This document shows positions 29,701-42,700 of a stretch of DNA of 64,000 nt, piece by piece. How positions within the stretch are numbered: position 1 is the first letter of the stretch; each line of letters starts with the position of its first letter. The stretch covers positions 682,001 through 746,000 of the forward strand of contig BJHW01000001.1 in assembly GCA_005405945.1 (NCBI GenBank), read 5' to 3'. The position numbers were made by a program, and so were the translations under genes. The notes beneath the pieces were generated by a model that was not told where the DNA came from, searched no databases, and was given only the letters and a program-made list of their open reading frames with translations. Source of the DNA: Streptomyces violaceusniger (lineage in GTDB: Bacteria; Actinomycetota; Actinomycetes; Streptomycetales; Streptomycetaceae).

Positions 29701-32700
29701 GTCGCCCCGGGGCTCCATCCGCATCCGCAGCGCGCGGGCGCCGGAGGCGGACACCGAGATGTCCGACCAGGTGAACGGCAGGAACGTCTCGCCCTCCGCC
29801 AGGCTGCCGTGCGCCATCACCTGCAGTGCCGCGTCCAGCAGGACGGGATGGAGCACGAAGCCCTCGGGGAGGCCCCTTCCGGCAGGGCGATCTCCGCGTA
29901 GCGCACCTCCCCCTCGCGCCACACCCGTCGCACCCCCTGGAACATCGGCCCGTACCGGAGGCCGTCCGCCGCGAGGGCGTCGTAGAAGTCGCCCAGGTCC
30001 GCCTCGACGGCGCCCGGGGGTGGCCATGCCTCCCAGCCCGGGGGTGCCGGGGCGGGTTCGCGGGCCACGGTCGCGGTCGCGTGCAGCACCCATGCCGTCG
30101 AGGTGCCCGCCGCGCGCGAGTGCACCGTCACCTCGCGGCGCCCGGCGCGGTCGCCTCCCACGGCCACCTGGACGTCGACCCGCTCATGGCCTTCGAACAC
30201 CAGCGGTGTGTGCAGGGTCAGTTCCTCGATGCGCCCGCAGTCGGCCTCGTCCGCCGCCCTGAGCACCATCTCCACGAAGCCCGCGCCGGGGAACATCACC
30301 GAGCCGAGCACGGTGTGATCGACCAGCCAGGGGTGGGAGTCGATGGACAACGAGCCGGTCAGCACGGTGTCCCCGGTCTCGGCGACCTCCAGCACCGCGC
30401 CGAGCAGGCCGTGTTCGGCACCGGCCAGGCCGACCGTGGACACGTCGCCGCCCCGGCGTCGGTGAGCCAGTAGCGCTCACGCTGGAAGGCGTAGGTGGGC
30501 AGGTCGACGAAGGCGGGCGGGCGGTCCGCCCACAGCGGTCCGAAGTCCACCGCCGCGCCACCGGCGAACGCCGCGGACAGCGCACGCAGAAACTGGTCCA
30601 TGCCACCGGACCGGCGGCGCAGCGTGCCCACCGTCGTCGCGGGAACGCCTTTGTCCGCGAGTGTGTCCTGCACCCCTGGCAGCACCACGGGATGGCTGCT
30701 GACCTCGATGAACGTGTCGAAGCCCGCATCGGCGAGGCCACGTACCGCGGAGTCGAGGCGAACGGGTCGGCGCAGGTTCCGCAGCCAGTACTCGGCGTCC
30801 AACGCGGCGGTGGGCTCGAACCGCCCGGTCACCGTGGAGAAGAACGGCACCGTGGCCTGGCGGGGAGTGATGGTGTCCAGGGCGCGCAGCAGCTCGTCGG
30901 CGAGGATGTCGACCTGCGCGGAGTGGGAGGCGTAGTCCACGTCGATCCGCCGGGCGGCTACGTCTTCTCGTACGCAGTGGGACATCAGCTCGTCGAGGTC
31001 CTCGGGCGCGCCGGATACGACCACCGAGAACGGGCCGTTGACCGCCGCGATCGACAGCTCCGCGTCCCGGGCCGCGAGCAGGTCCTCCACCTCGGCCAGG
31101 GGCAGCGGCAGCGACACCATCCCGCCGCGCCCGGCCAACTCCTGTGCGATCAGCTTCGACCGCACGCACACCACCCGCGCGGCGTCCTCCAGCGACAGCG
31201 CTCCCGCCACACACGCCGCCGCGATCTCCCCCTGCGAATGCCCCACCACCGCCGCGGGCTCCACCCCGAACGAACGCCACAACCGCGCCAACGACACCAT
31301 CACCGCGAACAGCACCGGCTGCACCACATCCACCCGCCCCAGCGCCACCTCATCACCCAACACATCCGCCACGGACCACTCCACGAACGGCGCCAACGCC
31401 ACCGCACACTCCTCCATCGCCGCGGCGAACACCGGCGATTCCCCCCACAACGCCACCGCCATCCCCACCCACTGCGCCCCCTGCCCCGGGAACACGAACA
31501 CGGCGTCGTGCGCCTCCGCACGGGCGGTGCCGGCGACGACGTCGGCGCTGGGCTGACCGTCGGCCACGGCACGCAGGGCGGCGCGCGCCTGGGCGACGGT
31601 GCTCACGACCGACACCGCGCGGGTGCGCAGCGTCGCCCTGGTGGTGCTCAGCGCACGGGCGAGGTCGATCAGGTCGTGGTCGGCCAGGCCGTGGTCGACG
31701 ACGTCGAGCAGCCGTTCGGCCTGCGCCCGCAGCGCCGCCGGGGTGCTGGCCGTGAGCACCAAGGGCACCACGGCGTTGTCCGGCCGGGACGGCCCGGTGC
31801 CGGGACCCGGTGCCTCGGGCCGCGCGGCGGGTTCCGGTTCGGCCTGTTCCAGGATCAGGTGCGCGTTCGTACCCGACGCCCCGAAGGAGGAGACGGCGGC
31901 GCGGCGGGGGCGGTCCGCCACAGGCCACGCACGCGCCTGCGTCAACACCCGCACCGATCCCCACTCCACCTTCGACGAGGGCACCTCCACATGCAACGAC
32001 CGCGGCAACACCCCACACCGCAACGCCATCACCATCTTGATCACACCAGCCACCCCCGCAGCCGCCTGCGCATGACCGATATTCGACTTCACCGACCCCA
32101 ACCACAACGGCTCACCACCCACCCGCCGCCCATACGTCCCCACCAACGCACCCGCCTCGATCGGATCCCCCAACACCGTCCCCGTCCCATGCCCCTCCAC
32201 CACATCCACATCCCCCACCGACAACCCGCCCGAAGCCAACGCCGCCCGAATCACCCGCTCCTGCGCCACCCCCGACGGCGCCGTCAACCCATTCGACGCC
32301 CCATCCTGATTCACCGCAGAACCCCGCACCACCGCCAACACCCGACGCCCCGAAGCCACCGCATCCGACAACCGCTCCAACACCACCAACCCCGCACCCT
32401 CGGAAAACCCCGTCCCATCCGCACCCTCCCCAAACGACTTGCACCGACCATCCACCGCCAACCCCCGCTGCCGCGAAAACTCCACGAAGGCGGCAGGAGT
32501 GAACATCTGCGTCGCCCCGCCGGCGAGCGCGAGATCGCACTCCCCGCGGCGCAGGGACTCCCCCGCCAGATGCAACGCCACCAGCGAGGACGAGCACGTG
32601 GTGTCGAGGGTCACCGCAGGCCCTTCCAGGCCCAGGGTGTAGGCGATGCGGCCGGAGGCGACGCCACCGGAGTTGCCGGTGCCGAGGTATCCCTCCAGCT

Positions 32701-33211
32701 CGTCGGGGACGCTGGTGAGGCGGTCGACGTAGTTGTGGTACATGACCCCCGTGAACACGCCCGTCCGGCTGCCACGCAGCGAGTCCGGGGCGATGCCCGA
32801 CCGTTCCAGGGCCTCCCACGCCAGTTCCAGCAGCACGCGGTGTTGCGGGTCGGTGGCCAGCGCCTCCCTGGGCGAGATGCCGAAGTGCTCGGCGTCGAAC
32901 CAGTCGCCGTCGGTGAGGAAACCACCGTGTCCGACGTAGGACTTGCCACGGCTGGCGGGGTCGTCGTCCAGGAGCCCGTCCAGGGTCCAGCCCCGGTCGG
33001 TGGGCAGCGGTGTGATGGCGTCGCGCTCGTCGGCGACGAGCTGCCACAGCTCCTCGGGTGAGCTGATCCCGCCGGGGTACCGGCAGGCCATGCCCACGAT
33101 CGCCAGCGGCTCGCGAGTGGCCGACTCGTACTCCTTCAGGCGCTCGCGGGCCTCGTGCAGTTCGGCCGTGACCCAGCGCAGGTGGTTGAGCAGTTCATCC
33201 TCGTTCGGCAT
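26741..33211 (-). CDS. Modular type I PKS, fully reducing module M8 (P6)
   Basis: One module of about 2157 residues after restoring one base at each of three runs (30451-30454, 29873-29876, 28990-28994). Order: docking helix, KS (DTTCSSS, near 32595), AT (GHSQG and YASH: methylmalonyl-type), DH ([10 protein letters not shown]; Asp in [11 protein letters not shown]), ER ([13 protein letters not shown] near 28515; LDVVP at the stereo site), KR (GASGTLG; LSD instead of LDD; YAAAN catalytic Tyr), ACP (GFDSL near 27035), acidic C-terminal docking tail ([12 protein letters not shown]). It should add a methyl-branched, fully saturated unit. Much of its KS and part of its AT are near-identical to other modules. 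The stop overlaps the next gene start (ATGA). Confidence 0.92.
31117..31500 (-). repeat. AT-domain tract shared with M4 and M5
   Basis: Near-identical DNA occurs at 45075-45462 and 51319-51707. It covers the GHSQG nucleophile region. This copy has six Cs at 31441-31446 where the M5 copy has five, which gives direct evidence of a missing base there. Confidence 0.85.
31829..32488 (-). repeat. 660-bp KS tract shared with M7
   Basis: Almost identical over 660 bases to 37098-37757 (a handful of differences). Both ends stop sharply inside the KS domain, which suggests gene conversion or recent recombination. Codon choice inside (TTG, GGT, GTG) differs from the C-ending style of the flanks. Confidence 0.88.
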
Positions 33212-33258
33212 AAGCGGGAGATCTCCGTGAGACGGGTGTGAGAGGGCGGGGAACGGCT

Positions 33259-36200
33259 CTACTTCATGCCGAGCTCGTTGTGGATGAAGTCGAAGAGTTC
33301 GTCGGCGCCGGCATCCCGCAGCCGCGCGGCGGAGTGCTGCGGCGCGGTGTCGCCGCGCGCGTGCAGCTTCGCCACGCGGTCAGCCAGGACGGTGCGCAGC
33401 GCCTCGTCGGTCGACGGCGCGGCGAGTACCGACTCGAGGTGGTCCAGGGCGGCCAGCAGCGCCTCTTCGGGGCCGGTGGCCGAGGCCAGTTCCGCGGCCA
33501 GTTTCCCGGCGAGTGCCTCGGGGGTCGGAAAGTCGAAGGTCGTGGTGGCCGGCAGCCGCAGACCGGTGATGGTGTTGAGCCGGTTGCGCAGTTCGACGGC
33601 CGTGAGGGAGTCGAACCCGGCCTTCAGGAACGGTTGCCGCGGGTCGATCTCCTCACGCCCGGCGAACCCGAGGATCGACGCGGCCTGCTCGCGCACCAGC
33701 TTCAGCAGTTCGCGGCCGCGCTCGGCGGGACCCAGCGCGGCCACGCGCGCGGCGAAGTCCGGCTCGGCGACCACGGCGGCGGCCGCCGGACGCACCGGGC
33801 CACGGGCGACCGGCGCCATCCTGACCGGCACGGCCACCGGGTCGGTGCCGCCCAGCACGCGGTCGAACAGCGCAAGGCCCTCGGCCGTCGACAGGGCGCC
33901 GACCGCGGCCCGGGGGCGGGTGGCCTGGACCGGGGCGGTCAGCGATGTCGTCTGCTCCCACAGGCCCCAGGCGAGGGAGTGCCCGGCGAGTCCGGCCGCA
34001 CGCCGCCGGGTGGCCAGTGCGTCGAGGAAGGCGTTGGCCGCCGCGTAGTTCGCCTGTCCCGGGGAGCCGAGGATTCCGGCCGCTGAGGAGAACAAGGCGA
34101 ACAGCCGCAGGTCCATGCCCTCGGTGAGCTCGTGCAGATGCAGCGCTCCGTGGACCTTCGGTGCGGCGACGGAGCGCAGCCGGTCGGGGGTCAGCGAGGT
34201 GATGGCACCGTCGTCGAGTACGGCCGCGGCGTGCACGACACCGGCGAGCGGGAACTCGTCGATGCCCTCGAGCACCGCGCGGACCTGGTCCCGGTCGGCG
34301 ACATCGCAGGCGACCGCCTCGGCCCGCGCGCCCAGTTCCCCGAGTTCGGCGATCAGCTCGGCCACGCCGTCGGCCCGCGGTCCGGACCGGCTGACGAGGA
34401 CGAGGTGCCGGACCCCGTGCCGCATGGCCAGATGACGGGCGACCAGGGCGCCGAGGCCGCTGGTTCCACCGGTCACCAGGACCGTCCCGTCGGACGGAAT
34501 CCGCGGGGGGTCACCTTCGCCCCGGGCACTCACCAACCGGGGGCCAGGATCGCGCCGCGGCGCAGGGCGAGCTGTGGCTCACCGGTCGCGAGAGCGGCGC
34601 AGAGGGCGTCGTCCGACCCGTCGTCGATGTCGACGATGACCAGCCGCCCGGGGTGTTCGGCCTGCGCCGAGCGCACCAGTCCCCACACCGGTGCCTGGCA
34701 GAGGGCGGAGACCGTGTCGTCGGGGCCGGTCGATACCGCGCCACGCGTCAGCACGACCAGACGGGAGTCCGGCCGGCCCTCGTGCCGCAGCCACTCCTGG
34801 ACGGCCTCCAGCGCCTGGTTCGCCACCTCGATCGGCGAGTCCGCGACCCCGCACTCGTACCGCACGGTGGGGCCGGGATCCACGGCCGGCCGGTCGGCTT
34901 CCACGGGGGTCCACTCCAGGCGGGAGAGCAGGCCGGTCAGCGGGGGATCGAGCTGGTCGGCGCGGAGCGTGCGGGAGCGCACCCGGTCCACGGTGACCAC
35001 CGGCGCGTTCGCCGGATCGGTGGCCAGCACCGAGATGTCCCCGGCCCGCGTCGCGGCGACACGCACGCGCAACGACCGGGCTCCGGAGGCGTGCACGGAA
35101 ATCCCCGACCAGGCGAAGGGGAGGGATGTGCGGCCGGGCTCCGCCGCCGCGAAGGCCATCACCTGCAGTGCGGAGTCGAGCAGTGCGGGGTGCAGTACGA
35201 ACGCGGCCTCCGGCGCCTCGTCCGGCAGCGCCACCTCGGCGTAGTACGCGTCCTCGGACCGCCACATGGCCCGTACACCACGGAAGGCCGGCCCGTAGTC
35301 CAGACCGTTGTCCTCCAGAGTCTCGTAGAACCGTTCGATGTCCACCGCTTCCGCCGGTTCCGGCGGCCAGCTCCGCCAGACCGGCGCCTCGCCCGGCCGG
35401 TCGGTGGTGACCGCGCTCGCGTGGTGGGTCCAGTCCGATCCGGCTGTCCGGGAGTGGACCTGGACGTGACCGTCGGTGGCCACTGTCACCTGCACGTCCA
35501 CCCGCCCGTCCGCCGGGATGGCCAGCGGCGCGTGGAGGGTGAGTTCCTCGACGGCCGGGCGGCCCACCTCGTCGCCCGCTCGGACGACCAGCTCGACGAA
35601 GGCGGCACCGGGGAGGATCACCGAGCCGCGCACGGTGTGGTCGGCCAGCCATGGATGCGAGGCGAGCGACAGCGACCCGGACAGTACGAGTTCGCCGGAG
35701 GCCGCCATGTCGGCCTTCGCGCCGAGCAGTCCGTGGTCCACCGGTGCCAGGCCGACCGCGGACACATCACCACGGGCGGAGCCGCCGTCCAGCCAGAACC
35801 GTTCATCGGCGAACGGGTAGGTGGGCAGATCCACCTGCCGGACGCCGGTCGGAAGCGCCGCGCTCCAGTCCACGTCGATTCCGAGGGCACAGGCTTGCGC
35901 CGCGGCCCGCAGCATCTGCGCGATGCCACCGGACTGCCTGCGCAGTGTGCCCACGACGGCGATCTCGGTGTCCCCGGCGGTCTGTTCGACGGCCGTGGTC
36001 AGCACCGGGTGGGGACTGGGTTCGACGAACGTGCCGTAGCCGTCGGCCAGCAAGGCCGACACCGCTCCCTGGAAGTTCACCGGCTCGCGCAGATTGGTGT
36101 ACCAGTACTCCGCGTCCATGACCGGCCCGTCGATCGGGCCACCCGTCACCGAGCTGTAGACCGGGACCGTACCCACAGCGGGGGCGATCGGCCCCAGGGC

Positions 36201-38438
36201 CGCCAGCAACTCCTCACGAAGGCCCTGGACCGCCGGGGAGTGGGAGGCGTAGTCCACCGCGATCCGCCGCGCCCGCGGCTCCCGCTCCACCAAAGCCGCC
36301 ACCGCCTCGGACGTCCCCGACACCACCACCGACTCAGGACCGTTCACCGCCGCCACCACAAGACCATCACCAAACGGCGCGACCAGCCCCTCCACCTCGG
36401 GCAGAGGCAGCGGCAACGACACCATCCCGCCACGCCCGGCCAACTCCTGTGCGATCAACTTCGATCGCACGCACACCACCCGCGCGGCGTCCTCCAACGA
36501 CAACACCCCCGCCACCACCGCCGCCGCGATCTCCCCCTGCGAATGCCCCACCACCGCCCCAGGCACCACACCGAACGACCGCCACACCTCCGCCAACGAC
36601 ACCATCACCGCCCACAACACCGGCTGCACCACATCAACACGGCTGAGCGCCACCTCATCACCCAACACATCCACCAACGACCACTCCACCAACGGAGCCA
36701 ACGCATCCGCACACTCACCCAACCGCTCCGCGAACACCGGCGACGACCCCACCAACTCCACCGCCATCCCCACCCACTGCGACCCCTGCCCCGGAAACAC
36801 CCACACCGGACGGCCCGTGGAGATCGCCTTCCCCGTGACCACCGCGCCACGGGGTTCGCCGACCGCGCAGGCGCCCAGGAGTTCGTCCAGTTCATCGCGG
36901 TCCGCGGCGACCAGTACCGCGCGGTGCGGAAACATGGTCCGCGTCGTGGCGAGCGAGTGGGACACGTCCCCGAGGTCGGCCTCGGGATGGCGCTTCAGGT
37001 GCTCACGCAACCGCCGTGCCTGCTCCCGGACCCCGACGTCGTTGCGTGCGGACAGCGGATACGGCAACACCCCGGCGTCGACCGGGTCCCGCCGGAGGGG
37101 TTCCGGTTCGGCCTGTTCGAGGATCAGGTGCGCGTTCGTACCGGACACCCCGAAGGAGGAGACGGCGGCGCGGCGGGGGCGGTCCGCCACAGGCCACGCA
37201 CGCGCCTGCGTCAACACCCGCACCGATCCCCACTCCACCTTCGAAGAAGGCACCTCCACATGCAACGACCGCGGCAACACCCCACACCGCAACGCCATCA
37301 CCATCTTGATCACACCAGCCACCCCCGCAGCCGCCTGCGCATGACCGATATTCGACTTCACCGACCCCAACCACAACGGCTCACCACCCACCCGCCGCCC
37401 ATACGTCCCCACCAACGCACCCGCCTCGATCGGATCCCCCAACACCGTCCCCGTCCCATGCCCCTCCACCACATCCACATCCCCCACCGACAACCCACCC
37501 GAAGCCAACGCCGCCCGAATCACCCGCTCCTGCGCCACCCCCGACGGCGCCGTCAACCCATTCGACGCCCCATCCTGATTCACCGCAGAACCCCGCACCA
37601 CCGCCAACACCCGACGCCCCGAAGCCACCGCATCCGACAACCGCTCCAACACCACCAACCCCGCACCCTCGGAAAACCCCGTCCCATCCGCACCCTCCCC
37701 AAACGACTTGCACCGACCATCCACCGCCAACCCCCGCTGCCGCGAAAACTCCACGAACAGCGCGGGGACCGCCTGTACCGCGACACCACCGGCCAGGGCG
37801 AGGTCGCACTCCCCGCGGCGCAGCGACTCCCCCGCCAGATGCAACGCCACCAGCGAGGACGAGCAGGCCGTGTCGACGGTGAGCGCGGGACCGTTCAGGC
37901 CGAGCGTGTAGGCGACACGTCCGGAGATCACACTGGACACATTGCCGATCATGACCTCGGAGGCATCGTCGGCGAGCGTGTCATAGCCCTGGTGGGAAGC
38001 GCCGACGAACACCCCGGTCGGCCTGCCGTGCAGCGTTTCCGGGACGATGCGGGCGTCTTCCAGCGCCTCCCAGGCGACCTCCAGCACGAGTCGCTGCTGC
38101 GGGTCCATCCCCCGCGCCTCGCGCGGTGAGACGCCGAAGAACGCCGGGTCGAAATCGCCCGCCCCGTCGAGGAACGCCCCGCGCTCGGTCAGGCTGTCAC
38201 CCGGGTCGAGCCGCCATCCGCGGTCCCTGGGGAAGTCCGAGGTGGCGTCCACCTCGCCGGCCACCAGCTCCCACAGGTCCTCGGGGGTCCGGACCCCGCC
38301 GGGATACCGGCAGGCCATACCCACGATGGCGAGCGGTTCGGGTGTCGCGGACTCCAGCTCGCGCACCCGGGTGCGCAGGGTGTGCAGTTCCGAGGTCGCC
38401 AGCCGCAGGTAATCGCGAAGCTTGTCGTGGTCAGCCAT
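33259..38438 (-). CDS. Modular type I PKS, module M7 KS-AT-DH-KR-ACP (P5)
   Basis: One module, about 1726 residues after restoring one base in the GGGGG run at 34539-34543, where otherwise a stop precedes the KR. Order: docking helix ([13 protein letters not shown]), KS (DTACSSS), AT (GHSQG, YASH: methylmalonyl-type), DH with intact [10 protein letters not shown] and [13 protein letters not shown] ([16 protein letters not shown]), ACP (GFDSL near 33605), C-terminal tail [14 protein letters not shown]. There is no ER, so it should leave an alpha-methyl double bond. It follows the P450 gene by 52 bases and precedes P6 by 47 bases on the same strand, one long operon. Confidence 0.92.
36070..36813 (-). 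repeat. 744-bp AT tract shared with M6
   Basis: Near-identical over 744 bases to 41864-42607, differing at only a few sites. It covers most of the AT domain. A shorter version of the same type occurs at 44747-45017 in M5. Confidence 0.88.
37098..37757 (-). repeat. 660-bp KS tract shared with M8
   Basis: Partner of 31829-32488; the two copies are 5.3 kb apart in adjacent PKS genes and in the same orientation. Confidence 0.88.
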
Positions 38439-38490
38439 CCGCCCGAGTCCTTGGTCGCGTGTGCTGTGTTGGGTTGACGTGGTCGCGGGG

Positions 38491-39693
38491 TCACCAGGTG
38501 ACCGGCAGCGCGCTGACGCCGTTCACCAGTCGTTCGATCCGCCACGGCACCTCGTCGGCGGGGACGGCCAGGCGCAGTTCGGGGAAGCGGCGCACCAGCG
38601 TGGTGAGCACCATCTGGAGCTCCGCCCTGGCCAGTTGGTGGCCCAGGCAGTGGTGGGCGCCGTGGCCGAAGGCTATGTGGGCCCGCGCGTCGCGGTCGAA
38701 GTCGATACGGTCGGCGTGCTCGAAGACGGTCTCGTCCCGGTTGCCCGCGGCCACGTGCACGATCACCACGTCTCCCGCCCGCACAAGGGTGCCGCCCAGC
38801 TCGACGTCCTCGGTGGCCATCCGGGGGAAGTTGCCCGCCGTGGCCAGCGGGGTGTACCGCAGGAGCTCCTCGACCGCCTGAGGCACCAGCCCCGGGTCGT
38901 CGACCAGCCGCTGCCACAGCTCGGGGCGGCTCAGCAGCAGGAAGAGGAAGTTGCCGATCTGGTTGGCCGTGGTCTCGTGTCCGGCCAGCAGCAGGGTCAT
39001 GCCGAAGACGACGAGTTCTTGCTCGCTGAGCCGCTGGTCCTGGTCCCTGGCCTGTATCAGCCTGCTCAGCAGGTCGTCGGCGGGGGCGGCGCGGCGCTCG
39101 GCGATGAGCTCGGCGAGGTAGGCGATGAGGCCGTCCCTGGCCTTGTTGATCAGTTCGAGGTCGGTGGAGACCACCGACATGATGTCGTCGGTCCACTGGG
39201 CGAACCTCGCGTGGTCGCCGATCGGCACACCGAGCAGACGGCAGATCACCCGCACCGGCAGGGGCCAGGTCAGTGCCTGGGCGAGGTCCGCCGTGGTGCC
39301 GTCCGCCTCGATCCGGTCGAGCAGCTCGTTGATGATCTCGTCGATCGCCGGGCGCAGCTGCTCGACCTGGCGCATGGTGAACGCCTGCGCCACCAGCCTG
39401 CGCAGCCTCGTGTGGTCCGGAGGGTCCATGGAGAGGATGGACATGTCGGTCTCGATCGCGGGCGTACTGCGCGCGACGTCCTTCCCCAGGGTGGCCGTGC
39501 GGCTGAACCGGGGGTCGGACAGCACGACCTTGATGTCGTCGTAGCGGGTGACCAGCCAGCCCGGGCTGCCGTAGGGCATCTGCACCCTGGTCAGCGCACC
39601 GGCACGGCGGGATCGTTCATAGCCGGGGTCCTCGTCGAGTCCGAGCTGCGGGCCGAACGGGTAGGTGTGGATCTGGTTGTCGACTGCGGTCAT
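38491..39693 (-). CDS. Cytochrome P450 monooxygenase, probable polyketide tailoring enzyme
   Basis: The ATG at 39693 has AAGGAG at good spacing and is preferred over an in-frame ATG nine codons upstream that overlaps this site. The 400-residue soluble bacterial P450 contains the I-helix oxygen motif [11 protein letters not shown], an ExxR-type EELLRY, and the heme loop [17 protein letters not shown] with the Cys ligand. It probably hydroxylates or epoxidises the polyketide, using ferredoxin partners encoded elsewhere; none is visible in the window. Its location inside the PKS operon, 45 bases after P4 and 52 before P5, ties it to this pathway. Confidence 0.92.
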   Translation of the reverse strand: MTAVDNQIHTYPFGPQLGLDEDPGYERSRRAGALTRVQMPYGSPGWLVTRYDDIKVVLSDPRFSRTATLGKDVARSTPAIETDMSILSMDPPDHTRLRRLVAQAFTMRQVEQLRPAIDEIINELLDRIEADGTTADLAQALTWPLPVRVICRLLGVPIGDHARFAQWTDDIMSVVSTDLELINKARDGLIAYLAELIAERRAAPADDLLSRLIQARDQDQRLSEQELVVFGMTLLLAGHETTANQIGNFLFLLLSRPELWQRLVDDPGLVPQAVEELLRYTPLATAGNFPRMATEDVELGGTLVRAGDVVIVHVAAGNRDETVFEHADRIDFDRDARAHIAFGHGAHHCLGHQLARAELQMVLTTLVRRFPELRLAVPADEVPWRIERLVNGVSALPVTW

Positions 39694-39738
39694 CGCGGGA
39701 GTCTCCTTGGGATGGGGCACGAGCGAGGCGAGGCGGGC

Positions 39739-42700
39739 CTAGGCGTGGTCCTGGTCGATGAAGCTGAACATCTCCTCGTCGCTCGCCGAGGCGAAGTGGT
39801 CCGTGGCGAGTGCCGGCGGGCGTCGGCTGCTGAGCAGTGCCTCCATGCCGCCCAGCAGCGTGCCCAGCTCGTCGGGCCCCGCCTCGTCGAGCAGGGATTC
39901 CAGGCGGGCCAGCAGTTCCCCGGCGTCGGGGCCGTCACCGCCGAGCCGTCCGGCGAGGTGCTCGCCGAGCTCGGTCACCGTGGGAAAGTCGAACACCACG
40001 GTCACGGGCATGCTCAGGCCGGTGAGTTCGGTGAGCCGGTTGCGCAGCCGTACCGACGTGAGCGAGTCGAAGCCGAGTTCGCTGAAGGCACGGCGCGGGT
40101 CGACGGCCACCGCGTCGTGGTGACCGAGCGCGTCCGCGACCTCGGCATGGACGAGGTCGCGCACCTTGGCGGTGCGCTGCGCCGCGTCGAGCCCGGCGAG
40201 CAGGGTGCGCAGGTCGGTCGCGTCGGGCCTGGGCACGGCCGCCGGGCGGCGGGCCTCGGGCAGCTCGTGCAGCAGGGTGCCGAGGCCGTCGCGGGTGTGG
40301 GAGGGCACGCGGTCCCAGTCGGCGTCGAACACGGCGAGGGTGGTGTCCTCGCGGTTGAGCGCGTGTTCCAGCGCGAGCAGCGCGGCCTTGGCGGGCATGG
40401 CGGTCAGGCCCATGCGGCGCAGCCGTTCGTCGCCGACCACATGTGTGGCCAGGCCCTCGCCCGCCCATGCGCCCCAAGCCACGGCCAGGGCATGTTCACC
40501 GGCCGCCCGGCGGGAGACGGCCAGGGCGTCGAGCATGGCGTTCGCCGCCGCGTACGCGCCGAGACCGGGCACCCCGAACACCCCGGATATCGAGGAGAAC
40601 AGCACGAAGGCGGACAGGCCGCGACCGCGCGTCAGCTCGTCCAGCACCTGGGCCCCGCGCACCTTGGCCCTGGCGACCGTGGCGAAGCCATCGGGGGTGA
40701 GCGTGTCCAGCACACCGTCGTCGAGGCTTGCGGCCAGGTGGAAGACGCTGGTGACCGGGTGCTCGTCGAACACGGCGGCCATCCGCTCCCGGTCGGCGAC
40801 GTCCGCCGCGACGAACGTGACGCGGGCACCGGCCTGTTCGCACGCCTCGCGCAGCTCCTCGGCACCGGGCGCGTCGGGCCCGCGGCGGCTGAGCAGGATG
40901 AGGTGGTCGGCGCCACGGCCCGCCGACCAACGGGCGAGTTCCGCTCCGAGGCCGCCGGTGCCACCGGTGATCAGGACCGTTCCCTCGGGTGTCCAGGCCC
41001 GGGCGGGCGCCTCGGGGGCCGCGCGGACGAGCCTGCGCCCGTACAGCCCGGTGGACCGGATCGCCACCTGGTTCTCGGCCTTCTCCTCGGTGAGCAGGGA
41101 CCGCAGCCTGGCGGCCGCCGCCTCGTCCACCTCCTCGGGGAGATCGACCAGGCCACCCCAGTGGGTGGGGTACTCCCAGGCGGCGACCCGGCCCAGCCCC
41201 CACACTCCTGCCTGGTCGACCCGCGGCCGGGGGTCGGCGGAGCCGACGGCCACCGCGGCGCGGGTGGCGATCCAGGTCGGGGTGGCCAGTCCGGCGTCGT
41301 CGAGGGCCTGCAGCATGGCCGCGGCCTCCACGGGAGTCCCGGGCATGAGGAGGACCCCGTCGGCGGATGGCTCAGCGCGCAGCCGCTCGGCGAGCTCCGC
41401 ACGCCGTGCCTCCGCCGGCACCCGGACTGTCTGTTCGCCGAGCGCCCGCACGACCGCGTCGGTCCATGCGGTGCCGGTGGCGCCGAGCACGAGCCAGCGT
41501 CCCGGTTCGGCTACGGCCGGGGGCTCGGGCAGCGGGGACCAGTCGATCCGGTGGCGCCAGCGGTCCGTGACGGAGGCGCGGTCACGGGGTGAGGTGACCC
41601 AGAAGTGCTGGTGCTGGAAGGCGTACGTGGGCAGGTCGACCACGCGGGCGCCGGGGTAGGCGGGCCGCCAGTCCACGGACACGCCGTGCGCGTACGCCTC
41701 CCCCAGCGCCCGGTACACGCGGTCGAGTGTTCCCTCCCCGCGTCGCAGGGTACCCAGCGCGACAGTGTCCGCCGTCTCCTCGATCGACGTGGTCAGCACC
41801 GGATGCGGACTCATCTCCAGGAAGACCCGGGACCCGCCCTCCACCAGCCCCGACACCGCACCATGGAAGTTCACCGGCTCGCGCAGATTGGTGTACCAGT
41901 ACTCCGCGTCCATGACCGGCCCGTCGATCGGGCCACCCGTCACCGAGCTGTAGACCGGGACCGTACCCACAGCGGGGGCGATCGGCCCCAGGGCCGCCAG
42001 CAACTCCTCACGAAGGCCCTGGACCGCCGGGGAGTGGGAGGCGTAGTCCACCGCGATCCGCCGCGCCCGCGGCTCCCGCTCCACCAAAGCCGCCACCGCC
42101 TCGGACCTCCCCGAGACCACCACCGACTCAGGACCGTTCACCGCAGCCACCACAAGACCATCACCAAACGGCGCGACCAGCCCCTCCACCTCGGCCAGAG
42201 GCAGCGGCAACGACACCATCCCGCCACGCCCGGCCAACTCCTGCGCGATCAACTTCGATCGCACGCACACCACCCGCGCGGCGTCCTCCAACGACAACAC
42301 CCCCGCCACCACCGCCGCCGCGATCTCCCCCTGCGAATGCCCCACCACCGCCCCAGGCACCACACCGAACGACCGCCACACCTCCGCCAACGACACCATC
42401 ACCGCCCACAACACCGGCTGCACCACATCAACACGGCTGAGCGCCACCTCATCACCCAACACATCCACCAACGACCACTCCACCAACGGAGCCAACGCAT
42501 CCGCACACTCACCCAACCGCTCCGCGAACACCGGCGACGACCCCAACAACTCCACCGCCATCCCCACCCACTGCGACCCCTGCCCCGGAAACACCCACAC
42601 CGGACGGGAGTCGAGGGTGCGCATGGCCTGGTCCTGGGTGGCGAGCCGGTCGAGGTCGTCCGGGCCGAAGGCCACGGCACGGCAGGCGAGAGCGGTGCGC

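Noticed and set aside
26693..30262. Very long plus-strand open frame opposite the PKS (about 1190 codons)
   Set aside because: High-GC coding DNA leaves long open antisense frames. The product is Arg/Gly/Val-rich without domains, whereas the minus strand encodes clear KS/AT/DH/ER/KR domains.
31100..32500. CCACCACC/CCAACACC-rich text as a CRISPR-like or satellite repeat
   Set aside because: No regular repeat-spacer period. It is codon bias (TTG/GGT/GTG on the coding strand) within KS and AT domains.
39694..39720. Upstream ATG for the P450
   Set aside because: It would place the clear AAGGAG ribosome-binding site inside the coding region. The ATG at 39693 has the right spacing.
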